Notes: generated from the letters alone by a model not told the origin. Counted from the first letter of the stretch, positions 1-10,146 are shown. The stretch is 64,000 nucleotides of DNA from Sipunculus nudus (GCA_026874595.1 CM049307.1:51209370-51273369); one strand, 5' to 3'. Program-made: numbers and translations.

Positions 1-350
1 TTTACGATTTGTGCCTTGTTAACAGATGTTCACATTTTTAAAGGTCTCAAAAATAGAGAAAAAAATTTGTAAAAAATCGAAAAATACAGGTGGCGCCACC
101 AGTCTGCAGGAAGTGATGGAACATCCAATGATCAATATGTATGCCAAAAATCATGACCATCAGTCAAGTAGTTAATGAGATATTGAAGTTTTTGTATGAA
201 ATTTTTGACTTTTCTGGGGGGTACTTTGGGGCCCCATAGCTCAAAGGATATGGGTAACAGAGACCTAATTTCTGGTTTCCAAGGAGATTTTTCATGGACC
301 TCTCACATATATATATATATATGATGTGAAAAATATGCGAAAGAATCGAA
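1..350. repeat. Fragment of a GGTGGCGCCACC-bearing dispersed repeat
   Basis: The palindrome GGTGGCGCCACC at about 91-102 is followed by a run about subsequent positions and 'agttaatgagatattga'. The same palindrome and similar wording recur several times at 41.4-41.9 kb, so this is probably a diverged fragment of that family. No open frame here looks like a protein. Similarity was judged by eye only. Confidence 0.35.
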
Positions 351-378
351 CCCAACCTTCATTTTACATATTCTTACA

Positions 379-420
<42 letters not shown>

Positions 421-487
421 TTTTACATATATATATACATATATAAATGTATATATTTATATATATATAATTCATGTATATATATAT

Positions 488-532
<45 letters not shown>

Positions 533-548
533 TATATATATAAATAAA
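379..548. repeat. Compound (CA)n/(TA)n microsatellite
   Basis: Alternating (AC)n and (AT)n blocks run about 170 bp, with CA blocks near 383-408 and 489-502 and TA blocks between them. The apparent reading frames of H/T and Y/I residues on both strands are artefacts of the dinucleotide repeat. Confidence 0.95.
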
Positions 549-1635
549 TATATTCTGATTTCAAACACAAACATAAACGGACTACAAACATATATGAATA
601 AATTAATTAGCCTTATAAATACATTTCAGACCGTCTTTTGTATATACTGTAGGAGGCCTTCACAATTGAATGGTCCTGATATTACTAAAACTGACTGACT
701 TGTTGGCCAGGAAACCTCCCCGCTTTATTACCTTTTACCAAAGAAACGACTGATTTTTATGCAACTATGCATAATTAGTTTTGTTAAAATGATGTACCAA
801 TATTTTGTATTCTATAACAATGCAAGTATTAAAGCAGGAAGGAATGAAGAATAAAAATATACTCACAATGCTTGACCACATATTGCCCATTTGAATGTTT
901 TGGCTGCACTGCTGATGTTTCCCCGCCAGAATGTTGGCCTCACAAGGACACAGAAACCAAAGACGATCCCAGTGCAAGGGGGGGGGGGGGGGGGGGGGTG
1001 GTACACTAGTGCGCTTGAGGGGATCATTTGACAAGTGACACACTGACAGTTGATGTGAGAGGGCTACAGTGTTCACAGATCAAGTGAGGTTGCTGTACAG
1101 TCAACCAATTTATTAATGGTTCCTGGATAAATTTCAAATAACACAGTTTTTAATTACCAGATTCTTGATTGATAGCAGATATATGTATACATAAGAAAGG
1201 GATAGATATATCAAGTAATATGACAATTATATAGCTACTTTTAAATAAGGTTTATAGGGTAAGTCCTCAGTTCTTTAGGGATACCCTATTTTGGAAATAA
1301 ACAGTGTAATATCATTTTTATTTTGTTCCCTGAATTTACATAAACTTCTGTCGGGAAAACAAAGCTTCTAAATTTTTAATGTATTTTATTGCTGGGGTAA
1401 CAGAGCCGTCACGTCATAAAAATGTTGATAGTATGTCCTTAATTACAGCATGCAATTTACAGCTATATACCAGTATTTGACCATTTTCAATAATTTCTGA
1501 CTTTATGTATAATGCACATCATTTGAATCAGAACTTTATCCCCCTATATATCATTAAACAAAATGAAATGTGGTTACACTTTATTGTGAGAAGCTTAGGC
1601 TAAATAAACACGATTGCCCTATAAACAGCATGCAG
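549..1635. other. No gene seen; contains a 21-bp poly(G) tract
   Basis: AT-rich sequence without a credible coding frame. A pure run of 21 G lies at 978-998. A short proline-rich frame across it on the minus strand is produced by the G run and is not a gene. Confidence 0.6.
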
Positions 1636-1915
1636 GCACGTACATAAAAATATTGATGTCAGTTTGACATCAATTTGACATCAATTTGTTGTCAAAAATT
1701 TGACATCGATTTGATGTTAAAGGAACATCAATTAGATTGACCAATTTTAATATATATAAATATTATATTTCCTTTTAAAATTGATTTGCTAATTTCCTTA
1801 TTCTACTTCTAAAGTAAATACAATCAAATAAAATCTGAAATGACATTGTTTAACATTTTGATCAATTCTCAACCTATATTTGACGTCAAATTTACGTCAC
1901 AGTGCCCACTGGGAT
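1636..1915. repeat. MITE-like repeat with TTTGACATCAA motifs
   Basis: Between 1656 and 1735 the motif TTTGACATCAA and its complement occur about six times (for example 'tttgacatcaatttgacat'). The block closes near 1860-1910 with 'gacgtcaaatttacgtcac' and 'cagtgcccactggg'. Short self-complementary motifs plus a distinctive edge suggest a non-autonomous DNA element. I could not find a matching inverted left end, so the limits are approximate. Confidence 0.4.
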
Positions 1916-2218
1916 AAAGCAACTCCTGCTATTTTTCTGCTGCCTCAAGATGTACCAGCGAGTCCAGTGTGGATTTCAGAGAGCAGATTTTCAGCATATG
2001 CTCACGCACTGCTGCTTTGAAATAGTTCCAACAGTGATTGACGTTTTCTTAAGCCTGCGTTGCGATAAAATGAAATTCTTTAGCAAGTTGCCATGGACTC
2101 GGACAGCAGATGTAGGAGATCTATAGGCCTACGATAAAGGTATGCTGTATTAACGTTGTCCGGCCCTGTACCCCCTCAAATACAGTGTGATTATTCATGG
2201 TTGTACACTTATATATAT

Positions 2219-2275
2219 TGTTACGGGGTGACATAAAAGCGGACCAGTATTTTCCCCTGTGCAATTTGTCTTCGT

Positions 2276-2279
<4 letters not shown>
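2219..2279 (+). mobile_element. 61-bp deletion derivative of the TRIM LTR
   Basis: It begins TGTTACGGGGTGACATAAAA and ends GCAATTTGTCTTCGTAACA. These are the two ends of the 155-bp LTRs at 45.2-45.65 kb (there on the minus strand), joined with the middle missing. It is flanked by ATAT on both sides, compatible with a 4-bp target duplication inside TA-rich DNA, although the TA repeat makes this weak. The tRNA-like boxes of the full LTR are absent. Confidence 0.65.

Positions 2280-2323
<44 letters not shown>
2280..2323. repeat. (TA)n microsatellite
   Basis: A pure TA run directly after the LTR relic. Confidence 0.95.
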
Positions 2324-2325
<2 letters not shown>

Positions 2326-3364
2326 TCACTTGTTCTTAGAATAATTTAACTGTTATGTTACTCATTTTTTCTAGGTTTCCGTTTAATGCATGGCAGTGGA
2401 ACACCTGGAAGTGTGAAAAATGACATGATGTGTATCTTCACCTCACCAGGGACAATTTTAGCCAATTTTAAGTGTATATCAATAAAGGTCTATTAAACTG
2501 TTACATGTTAAAAGGTATGTGTTTTTTCTTTCCCTTCTGACATTGGTGTTAAAGAGAATGCAGTTGGTGGACACAAATCAAGAAAATACAAAAAAAAAAG
2601 AAAACTGAGAGAGTTGATGTGATGTGAAAGACTATTTCGGGTGGATGTGCTCTAGGACAGCACTGCTCAAGGAGAGCACAAAGGTCTGCCCTAGAGGAGC
2701 ACAAAGCTCTGCTGTAGGAGAGTACACAGCACTGCTCCAAGAGAGCACTGCTGCAAGAGAACATACTGGTCTGCTGCCAGGAGAGCACTGCTCTGGGAGA
2801 GCACACAGCACTGCTCTAGGGGAGCACAAGGGTCTGCTCAAGGATAGCATACTGCTCAGGTTCTCCTGAAGAACTGCTGAAAACCTGCTTCTAATATGCA
2901 AATAGGCCTGCTCCATTGGAGCACTAATTTAAATAATTGGAACCGCTCATTTTGTGCTGCATCACTGCTCCAAATCTGCTGCGCAATACAAGATTATACA
3001 TGGTCAGTTGGGGAGCAGACTTTCAGCATATAATCCATAGGTCGTGGAGCACATATACAGCATATGCTATAATATACTGAATAATTGCTGCAGATCTGCT
3101 GAAAACACTGCTCTGGCTATCTGCTGCAAATCTGCTTCAGATGTGCTGCAATACTGCTGAATTTTGGTAGGGGTGGAGCGCTTGTGTTGCGGACCGACAT
3201 ATACAAAACAATCCATTACAATACAATGTAATACGAGTTTAAGGTCCATGTATACAAACAGTAAAACATTAGCCATAGGCTATTATTACCGACCACTATA
3301 TTATGGATATAATATAAATCTCATCCACGACCAAGTCAGAAACATGAAGACCAAGGATAAAAAG

Positions 3365-3455
3365 TACGTGCTCGATGTGAGGCTCGAACTCACAACCTCC
3401 GCATGCCTTTTAAAACTGTTTATAAGTATGGCGAGCTAACCGATTGTGATATGGC
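3365..3455 (-). mobile_element. tRNA-derived SINE head
   Basis: On the minus strand the segment contains 'gagttcgagcctc', a good Pol III B box. About 50 bp upstream is 'ggttagctcgcc', an imperfect A box, with pairing-like flanks 'cgtgctcga'. It has the layout of a tRNA-like head, but no body was recognised. A (GT)n/poly(G) tract adjoins it. A degenerate tRNA pseudogene is the alternative. Confidence 0.5.
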
Positions 3456-3458
3456 GCC

Positions 3459-3492
3459 GTTGTGTGTGTGTGTGGGGGGGGGGGGGGGGGGG
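3459..3492. repeat. (GT)n followed by poly(G)
   Basis: A short GT run passes into about 18 G. Confidence 0.9.
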
Positions 3493-3519
3493 CGACCGAT
3501 ATAATCAAATCTCATCCAC

Positions 3520-3890
3520 GGCGTTGAAGTAGAAATTGCCTACAGGAGCCCTGCATATAGTAAAGACACAGAACAACAAAAGAATCCACGGACAATTCAG
3601 GCTAATTGCGTCAACAGAGAGCAGAGGGACATAATTCTTGAAAAGGGACCTAAAATGTTTCAACGGGACCAGAATAGGATCAAGGGAAAACAAGTATTAG
3701 TTTCTGATGACGTCCACCCGGAAACCAGGGCAGAACACAAGAGGTTACTAGACACACAGAAAGTATAGAAATAAAGGATGGTTTGCGTACATTCCATGCA
3801 TGGTCAGTACCGGGAGTATTGAATTACAGAGAGGGGCCAAAAGGATCAAAGAAACCGCTAAAGATACTAAGGATTGGTGATATGACTTTG
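3520..3890 (+). pseudogene. LINE ORF1 C-terminal remnant
   Basis: One plus-strand frame around 3650-3770 reads KGKQVLVSDDVHPETRAEHK. This resembles the C-terminal part of L1-type ORF1 RNA-binding proteins, where a 'V...D...P...R' segment precedes an 'AYIP' stretch. After a stop near 3768 and a frame change, 3780-3885 reads WFAYIPCMVSTGSIELQRGA and ends DTKDW-stop, as at the end of such proteins. It lies about 230 bp upstream of an endonuclease remnant on the same strand, which is the expected ORF1-ORF2 order. The upstream part is not recognisable. Confidence 0.5.
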
Positions 3891-4123
3891 TGAAGACTGA
3901 TTGTTGAACTGTTTAATAATCACCTAAGATATGGATTAAGCTAGTCTGTGTGCACATAGGACTATACGGCCATTAGATTTTCTAAATGTTGGACATACGG
4001 GAACCTTTGATTATCATGTGAATATTGTTGACGCACAAAAACTATCGAATTGGTGTATATATATTACTATATATCTTTTGTGTTTAAATATTTAAAATGC
4101 AGTAAAGTGATAAGAGAACGTAA

Positions 4124-4735
4124 ATGGACATAAAAGCTATATCATTAAATGTGAAGGGAATACGGAAATATAAAAAACGCCGAAAAATTTTTAAATTGAT
4201 TGATAAACATGGATGATACAAAAGTGTAATATTTATGCAAGAAGTACATTGTAACTGATGATGTGCTGAATATTTGGCGACCGCAGTGGAGAGGCGAAAG
4301 TTATTACTCATGTGGGACTAGTTGGTTGTGGCCACATTTATAGGGAAGGACGTAGAATGTCAAGTTCAGAAGGTAACAAAGATATCAATGGAAGGTTTAT
4401 TATTACGTATTGTATCATAAAAGGCGTTTTACTGAATTTTATTAATACATACGCACCTAATATAGAAACTGAACAAATGGATTTCTTCTTAAATTTAGAA
4501 GATTTACTAAATGATCAATACATAGATGTTTTATCCAATTCTTATATGTGATATGGGGCGGTGAATTTAACTGTCCACTATCGTTAATGGATACAGATCA
4601 TGATAAAGTGAAACTTAAAGTATAGTTAATTAAAAGACTGGAAAGCTTAATGGAGAACTACAGTTTAGTGGATGTATGGAGAGCACGGAATAGATTTACA
4701 AAGCAATTCACTTGACGTGCGCTGAACCCATTATC
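4124..4735 (+). pseudogene. LINE ORF2 apurinic-type endonuclease remnant
   Basis: From the ATG at 4124 the frame reads MDIKAISLNVKGIRKYKKRR, the N-terminus of an L1/Tx1-type endonuclease with its conserved Asn (S-L-N). Then follow VIFMQEVH (the catalytic Glu in LQE-like context), NTYAPN, and 'GGEFNCPLS', where the usual Asp of GDFN is Glu. Next comes the 'DVWRARNRFT' block near 4670-4705. Several stops and frame changes separate these pieces, so it is dead. Similarity ends abruptly near 4735, where sequence of opposite polarity begins. Confidence 0.75.
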
Positions 4736-5385
4736 TTGAATAATAACCTTGTATTTAATTTTTGGGACGCCGCCGTCCCATATTAAATCGGTCATATTAT
4801 CCTTCACTTTACTGATAACATTCTTTGGTTGAATTAACACATTACACACATACATATATAGCTTTTGTTAATATGAGAGATTTAAAAATGGATGTCTTTC
4901 CGTGTAATGTTAAGTTGCGAATCATACACAATCTTAGGGTCGACCTGATGCAATCAAATATCTTATCAAAATTTCTTATATAACTTAGTTCTTTGTTATA
5001 AGATATATCTATTCCTAAAATCCGTATGTATTCTCCGTTGAGATCCACCCATTTGTAAGCTAGATCTAGCCTCGATTGATTCCTAGATTTTCCTATATCA
5101 ACGCTATCTCAGATTTCTCACGATTTAGTTTAAGCGAAGTATACTTCTCAAATAGATATAATGTCTTATCTAATTGTTTTAAGGAGTTTACGTTTTTAAT
5201 AAATAAATGTTGAGTCATCAGCGAAGAGCACAGATTTTATTTGGTGTCCACAGATATCTAACCCTCTATGTGCGTGTAATCTAAGACCATCTTAGTCAAA
5301 ACTTCCATTGATAATAAAAATATATATGGAGATAATTGGTCCCCTTGTCGACATCCTCGTTCAACAGGGAAGTAACCCGCGGAGA
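4736..5385 (-). pseudogene. LINE reverse transcriptase remnant, opposite strand
   Basis: Read on the minus strand from 5385 downwards, frames give RGCRQGDQLSPYIFLL (RT motif B) and then VLFADDSTF (motif C, catalytic Asp pair at about 5212-5229). A 'RNLTLHGKTSIFKSLIL' block follows, ending near 4760 with 'DLIWDGGVPKIKYKVI', as in L1/Tx1-like RTs. Stops and frameshifts are frequent. It meets the plus-strand endonuclease tail to tail near 4735. Either this is one element with an inverted segment or two abutting insertions. Confidence 0.7.
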
Positions 5386-5740
5386 ATCAATTTTTAACGA
5401 CACAATTCTCCACAGGCGCGTAACCAGACCTGACTGTCCGGAGTGGCAAGACTCAATCGTTTCCCCGATTCTGTACCAGTTGAGCTGAAGTGCACTGTGC
5501 ACAATTTTTAGTGTATTTTATTGTTATAGCATCAGTTTAGATATGTTTTACAATAAAACTCACATTTTTGTCACTGGTCGAAATTAACCAAAACTCTGCC
5601 AGAAAGTCTGTTGAAATGATAGGTCTAAATGCCGGAAAGTATAAGGAATTATAGGGAATTATAGGGAGTCGGTGGATCACCACCTGTAAAATATTTCATT
5701 TTTGTGTCATGTTTGTTACTACTTATCAGCTACTGATGTG
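5386..5740. other. No feature recognised
   Basis: AT-rich, without a convincing coding frame or repeat structure apart from a short 'ggaattata' duplication near 5650. Confidence 0.5.
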
Positions 5741-6005
5741 AAAAACATCTGTGTTCCCCTTTTCAGCGGATTGGTGGAAAATTAAAAATGCCTTTCCGTG
5801 CACGTGTTTGCCTGTCTCAGACAGGCGGAAAGGCGTTATTTCGACCCCTGCGTCTGTGAGTGATACACGGCTGTTGGGCTCAATCTTCCCATTAAGCCCG
5901 CAGAGCGCTCAACCTGGGCCTATCGTAAAAATCTAACCGCTCCTCGGCCGAGATTTAACTCACGACCACCCGGTTCTACCCCTGAGCCACCACAGAACCC
6001 GGTCG
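5741..6005 (-). mobile_element. tRNA-derived SINE
   Basis: On the minus strand an excellent Pol III A box, TGGCTCAGGGGTAGA (5975-5989), is followed at normal tRNA spacing by a degraded B box, GAGTTAAATCTCGG (5948-5961). A non-tRNA body then runs to about 5745. It contains the self-complementary stretch TGCCTGTCTCAGACAGGC and a GGAAAGGC/GCCTTTCC pair around it. The B box has lost its invariant TTCGA core, so the copy is old. The 3' end is not sharply defined. Confidence 0.6.
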
Positions 6006-6199
6006 ATCATATATTAATGTTAAAGAATCAGGGGTGTCCGGCCATATGGTTTTAAAAGAATGAATGGCTATTGTAGTGCCGTTTTTGGCTTGACTGCCGT
6101 TTAGAGTTAAAGAATGTATGTTAGAGTTAAAGGGAGCCTTATCGGTTCAATTTCAATGCCTTATAGGTCGTATGTATACGGCATATCCACCATATGTGA

Positions 6200-7197
6200 A
6201 TCCAACCAATTTATTTGGTCAAAATATGTCCAAACAATTTATTGTTTAAAACAACCAATTTATTTTGGTCGTAATCAAACAACAGGTATTGGTCAAATTA
6301 ACCTATATATTGGTCAGAGCGACCAACACAGCTGATCATTTAAACCAACAAATTGGTCAGTTTGACCAAAATAATTTGGTTATTCTCAACCAATGTAATT
6401 TGGTTGAGGTCAACCAAAACAAATTGGTTAAATCAGATAATAAATTGGTCACATGAACTTATTCAAATTGGTCAGTGGACACAGTGGACACATTTATGTG
6501 TGCACTGCTACTTTCAGTCCCCTTTTCAGTTGTTTTATTCTTCAAATTGATTGGGAGTCTTCTTGTAAGTCATTCTCCGGTCTCGGGTTGCTCTGGTGTG
6601 GGTTTCAAGAGGAATCACAAATTCCGCCCGGTCTTGGACTCGAATGTGTGACCGCTCGTCAGACGTTTTACCCCTCAGCAAGTGAAGCTTGCATCTCTTG
6701 TGTCTGATATGGAGTTCTTTTGTGTCTGATGTTAAAACTGACATCGGTTTGGTCAGTGCTTCACCAATCAATTGGTAAAATAACCAGTATGTTGATAAAA
6801 TCAACCAATGTTTAACTCAACCAAGAAAACTGGTTTAATATATCCAACCAAACGGTCGACCAATCAAAATTGGTCTAAATGACCAATGAGTTTTGTTACA
6901 ATTTGGTTGAAATTACCAATGTGTTGGTTAAATCAACCAATATAATCTCAATCAACCAAGTTGGTCATATATGTGTGCTAAAGTAACCAATATTTTGGTT
7001 ATCAATTGACCAATATATTGGTTAAACCTACATACAGTATTTTTATTCTGTTAACCAATAAAGATTGGTCAAAACAACCAAACGGTTTGGTTAGTACTTC
7101 AACAATGCATTGGTTAAGATAAAAATATCTTGGTTAAAACAACCAAAATTGGCTTAACCAATTAAATTGGTTATATATTTAACCAATCTGTTTTTTG
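6200..7197. repeat. Palindrome-motif array of TTGGT/ACCAA words
   Basis: Across about 1 kb the words TTGGT(C/T) and (A/G)ACCAA recur dozens of times in both orientations, usually as loose pairs 5-15 bp apart such as 'aaccaatttattttggt'. Many short stems are therefore possible on either strand. The right edge 'ttttttgagtgtag' resembles the ends of common marine-invertebrate MITEs; no inverted mate was found on the left, so that end may be truncated. A tRNA-headed SINE sits inside. The reading frames through the array repeat N-Q/L-V-like words and are not genes. Confidence 0.6.
6545..6705 (-). mobile_element. tRNA-headed SINE inside the TTGGT array
   Basis: The minus strand contains TTGCTGAGGGGTAAAACG (A-box-like) and CACATTCGAGTCC (B-box-like) at tRNA spacing. 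A body follows ('gaatttgtgattcctcttga' on that strand) whose composition differs from the array on either side. It appears to have inserted into the array. No poly(A) or target duplication was identified. Confidence 0.45.
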
Positions 7198-7654
7198 AGT
7201 GTAGACTTAGACGATATACCACTATATATTGTCCGTGGGATATGCAAGATTTTCTGGCCACAGGAAACACCGAATGAAGAGCTCCTCAGAATTACTTACT
7301 GCGGAATGTAATCATGGACGTAACACACAGGCAAATCAGTTGGCTATTGTACTGACAAACTCAAGCAGGCACACGTAAAAAGGTACAGGCGTAGGCCAAT
7401 TATGACTGAGCTGGAAGAGAAGCGGCGTATCTGTAGTTAGTCAACCCCGTGCAAAAAGATAGGAATAGGTGGCGGTGTAGGACCGTAGCCTCATCTTTCA
7501 GAAAGAACGAAGAGGAAAAAGTAATAAAGACGGATCGATCAACATTTAGCAGCAGATTTAGATGCATATCCACCAAAAGTCACCCCTTTTTTCTTTCTTT
7601 TCTTGTGAACACAATATATCATAGTTCCCGATTAATTTCATTGAAAGTTTGAGG
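7198..7654. other. No feature recognised
   Basis: Mixed-composition sequence with no credible coding frame. The 67-codon frame at 7449-7652 has no recognisable features. Confidence 0.45.
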
Positions 7655-7900
7655 ATAGGGACCTATGGGCTTCGATCGTTGGAGGTAAAACCCACGACTC
7701 TCTACACAGGCGACATGGATTGGATTCGATATGAGAGTTGGTTGTGGTTGCCCGTCAAAGGCCGGATATCTGTATCCTCTGGTTTTCTCCATCCCTACAC
7801 ACTACCGAACGCCACTGTCTGAGGCTTGGAGAGTGCCTTGGAAGAGTTGTAATAACTATTTGTACAATCCATATTAAATCAATAAAATTGATATTTTATA
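7655..7900 (+). mobile_element. Possible SINE fragment
   Basis: A tRNA-like phrase with a loose B box ('tggattcgatatgag' at about 7720) is followed by 'cctctggttttctccatccc', a pyrimidine-rich body phrase like those of mollusc SINEs, and an AT-rich tail 'aatcaataaaattg'. There is no clean A box. This rests on overall texture and is tentative. Confidence 0.3.
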
Positions 7901-8131
7901 TTATTTTTTTACACCAAGTAAAATGTATATATTTTAAGGTAGAATCGATTACATTGGTGGGTAGCCATGACAACCTGACATTCATTCCTTTTTAAAATCC
8001 ATTTTAACTTAAATTGGCCTGCGAGTAATGATACGTTTTAATAGAAGACCAATTCCGAGGGACGGATCAAAATATTTGCAGTGTGGTATAGAGTGGTAGT
8101 ATTTGACATCAGATGCTTATATGGTCGTGGT

Positions 8132-8380
8132 TTATTTGCTTAACAATGAAGTAAAATGATAGACAAAATTGCTTTGGTTACCTTGGTGGCGAGAGCTAAA
8201 GTTGGAAACAGTTTCGGCCACTGTAGTAACCGCTGTCAAGCCGTCATGACGGACGAAGAGACAGCCTAATTTTTCAAATCTGCCGCATGAACAAACGCAC
8301 AAGTCAACCATGAATGTAATGTGTTCATTCTTCCCAACAGAATATTTCGGAAAATATTCGGAAAAAAGACAGTTCAACAA
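8132..8380 (-). pseudogene. Possible SWIM zinc-finger fragment (transposase-like)
   Basis: An 82-codon minus-strand frame contains VDLCVCSCGRFEKLGC followed by a His six residues after the last Cys. This recalls the CxC...G..CxH pattern of SWIM fingers found at the C-termini of Mutator-like transposases and some host proteins. Here the second pair is C-x5-H rather than C-x-H, so the finger would be broken or the likeness may be chance. No catalytic core is visible nearby. Treat as a weak lead. Confidence 0.25.
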
Positions 8381-8399
8381 GAATTTGACAATTAAAAAG

Positions 8400-9030
8400 T
8401 ATTGTTAGAAATTGTGTACACATCTACTTATACTAGAATTGATCAAAATCCTTAAGCTTGTACTGCAACCGCAAGTCCGCAACGTATTCAGTTCGTTAAA
8501 AATCAACGTTGCGAGCGGGCTGCCGCTAGCTGTGGGACGGATCTTGTACACTGACACACTCGATGCAATGTTTAAGACTAAATTCCTCCCACTAACAGAG
8601 CAATCTACATGTAACTTGCTGTTGTTGTGTCTTAACTCTAAGGTCAGGTACTGCCACCTCGCGGCAAAATACATAACTAAATTACGGCTCCCTGGCCAAC
8701 TATTTCAGTGATACTGGCGCTTCGTGAATTATAGTCAATTCATTTCAATTCAGTTCTTATTATTGTCACAAGAATTCATACATAATAAATGAAATAGTTT
8801 ATTTATATATAACTGGACCGGTGACAAATAAGACTGACTCAAAGTGTATATATGTTCCCCCAATATTAACATTAAATATACAAGGTTATATGGTGCAGAA
8901 ACCGTGCGATTGAAAAAAAATTACATTTTTCTAAATATAGAACAAAATACTAAATAATAAAAACATATGATAGAAAGAACGAATTTAAATACAATTAATA
9001 TGGTGACTTAATGGAGGAGAAATATTTTCA
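8400..9030. other. Unassigned; overlapping open frames on both strands at 8405-8711
   Basis: The segment 8440-8710 is less AT-rich than its surroundings and is open for about 90-100 codons on each strand (plus 8412-8711, minus 8405-8674). Neither product shows a motif I recognise. It could be part of an exon or an old element. The rest is AT-rich without features. Confidence 0.3.
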
Positions 9031-9033
9031 CAC

Positions 9034-9229
9034 CAGAAGCGGATGGGGGGGGGGGGGGGGTCCGGACCCCCCTTTTTCACCAGAAACAACGTTTTTTAAG
9101 GGCTTCAGGCAAAATTTTGCGGCCTGGACCCCCCTTTCCCGGACCTGGGGACCTTTTTTAAGGTTTTCATTAGTCCTTCTGGGTTGGACCCCCCCCCCCT
9201 TTTTTTTCCTAAATCCTGGATCCGCCCCT
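9034..9229 (+). mobile_element. CAGGGGCGGATCC-family MITE, copy 1
   Basis: A 196-bp element begins CAGAAGCGGATGG and ends CCTGGATCCGCCCCTG, giving imperfect terminal inverted repeats. It is flanked by CACAC on both sides, a clean 5-bp target duplication. The interior has poly(G)/poly(C) blocks and the phrase 'gggcttcaggcaaaattttg'. Three relatives lie at 20.1, 20.9 and 24.7 kb. The 77-codon frame across it is non-coding. Confidence 0.75.
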
Positions 9230-9870
9230 GCACACGACGTTTAAATGTTGATATTGCACAACAAGGATCAATAGTAATTTAGTTCCAAATTCCAACATGT
9301 TTGTCAAAGTGTTATGACCACCATATGTGACTCACAATAACGTCTAAGGATAAACAAACCAGTCAAAAAATGACTCAAATTGAACACGTCCTGATACCAG
9401 AGAAGTAGCTCACAGACACTTGAGGATGTGTGGCCACTGAGACTCCAGTTTGTAACCTCGTGTCTACAATAAAACTGTGCGTGAGAAATCAGCATACCAA
9501 ATTTCACAAGTGTTTGTAACTTTCGTGGAAATCTGATTTTTCTTGTATCACCGACCACAAGTTGATTATTTCAAAGTTCAAAAAGAGGCGTGTTAACCTT
9601 ATACTTTTTGTAACAGAGTCGGTACTCCATGGTCAGGTCGGATCACCTTGTCCGTCGGTTAGTACGTGCTGTACGGAGGAAGCATTTCGCACTGGTAGTG
9701 AGACAGTGAGCTCTGTTTCCACTGTTAAGATTCTCCATTTATGATTTGCAGTTGGTCGCAAAGTGTGCTACTGGTTAACGCAACAGAAACACCATGATAT
9801 GACACAGCAGCGGAGCATATACAATTGGTGACCTTCAAGATGATCTAATTTAAAAAAATATGTAATATAT
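9230..9870. other. No feature recognised
   Basis: The small frames on both strands (for example 9304-9558 minus) have no recognisable motifs and no codon-use signal I can defend. Confidence 0.45.
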
Positions 9871-9876
9871 TATCCA

Positions 9877-9929
9877 ATAGACCCAGTTGTGGCTCTGTCT
9901 GTGTTTACAACAGAGCCACAACTGGGTCT
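9877..9929. repeat. Perfect 21-bp inverted repeat with 11-nt loop
   Basis: Left arm 9877-9897 (TAGACCCAGTTGTGGCTCTG, then T) and right arm 9909-9929 are exact reverse complements. A third partial copy of the arm ('atccaacagaccca') follows at about 9934. It could form a stable hairpin. Confidence 0.9.
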
Positions 9930-9988
9930 AATTATCCAACAGACCCAACGTTCTCCCTAAAGGAACATGCAGATAAAACTAACACTGA

Positions 9989-10136
9989 TTCATATATGAC
10001 AAAAGTAATTATGTGTATATATATATTAAAAGAGATAAAATATATTGTAGAAATGCCAGGAAGGGGTTTAATGATAACCACGACACGCATGCCTATTACA
10101 CCGAGGCAAGAAGCAAATTTCCTTTTTTTCTCAATT
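9989..10136. repeat. Long direct repeat flanking the LINE, 3' side copy (target duplication)
   Basis: These 148 bp match 15652-15800 with a single difference, C versus CC at the end of a T run. The copies sit exactly at the two ends of the minus-strand LINE, and this one is followed directly by the T run that is the element's poly(A) tail on the opposite strand. That arrangement is what target-primed insertion leaves, but the length is far above the usual 7-20 bp of L1. Confidence 0.9.
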
Positions 10137-10146
10137 TTTTTTTTTA

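Larger units (their letters stand above)
1916..3165. repeat. Palindrome-motif array of GAGCAC/GTGCTC and CTGCTG words
   Basis: Over roughly 1.2 kb, and most densely at 2645-2860, words such as GGAGAGCAC, AGCACTGCTC and CTGCTGAA recur in both orientations every 15-30 bp. The phrase 'gagcagattttcagcatatg' near 1979 is echoed near 3013 ('gagcagactttcagcatata'), linking the two ends. The right edge 'ctgctgaattttggtaggg' looks like a MITE end. Overlapping frames on both strands (L/S/A/C-rich) are produced by the repeat. The 61-bp LTR relic and (TA)n at 2219-2323 lie inside. Confidence 0.55.

Noticed and set aside
326-698. Tyr/Ile/His/Thr-rich frames on both strands
   Set aside because: They are translations of (CA)n and (TA)n microsatellites; the same applies at 19.9, 26.4 and 44.4 kb.
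2549-2916. Three overlapping Leu/Ser/Cys-rich frames
   Set aside because: All are read from the palindrome-word array on both strands; no codon bias or motif supports a protein.
4124-5385. Twin-priming 5' inversion of one LINE
   Set aside because: The inverted part would have to lie on the 5' side of the sense 3' part; here the order is the opposite.
9011-9244. 77-codon proline/glycine frame
   Set aside because: It lies across a MITE with terminal inverted repeats and a target duplication.
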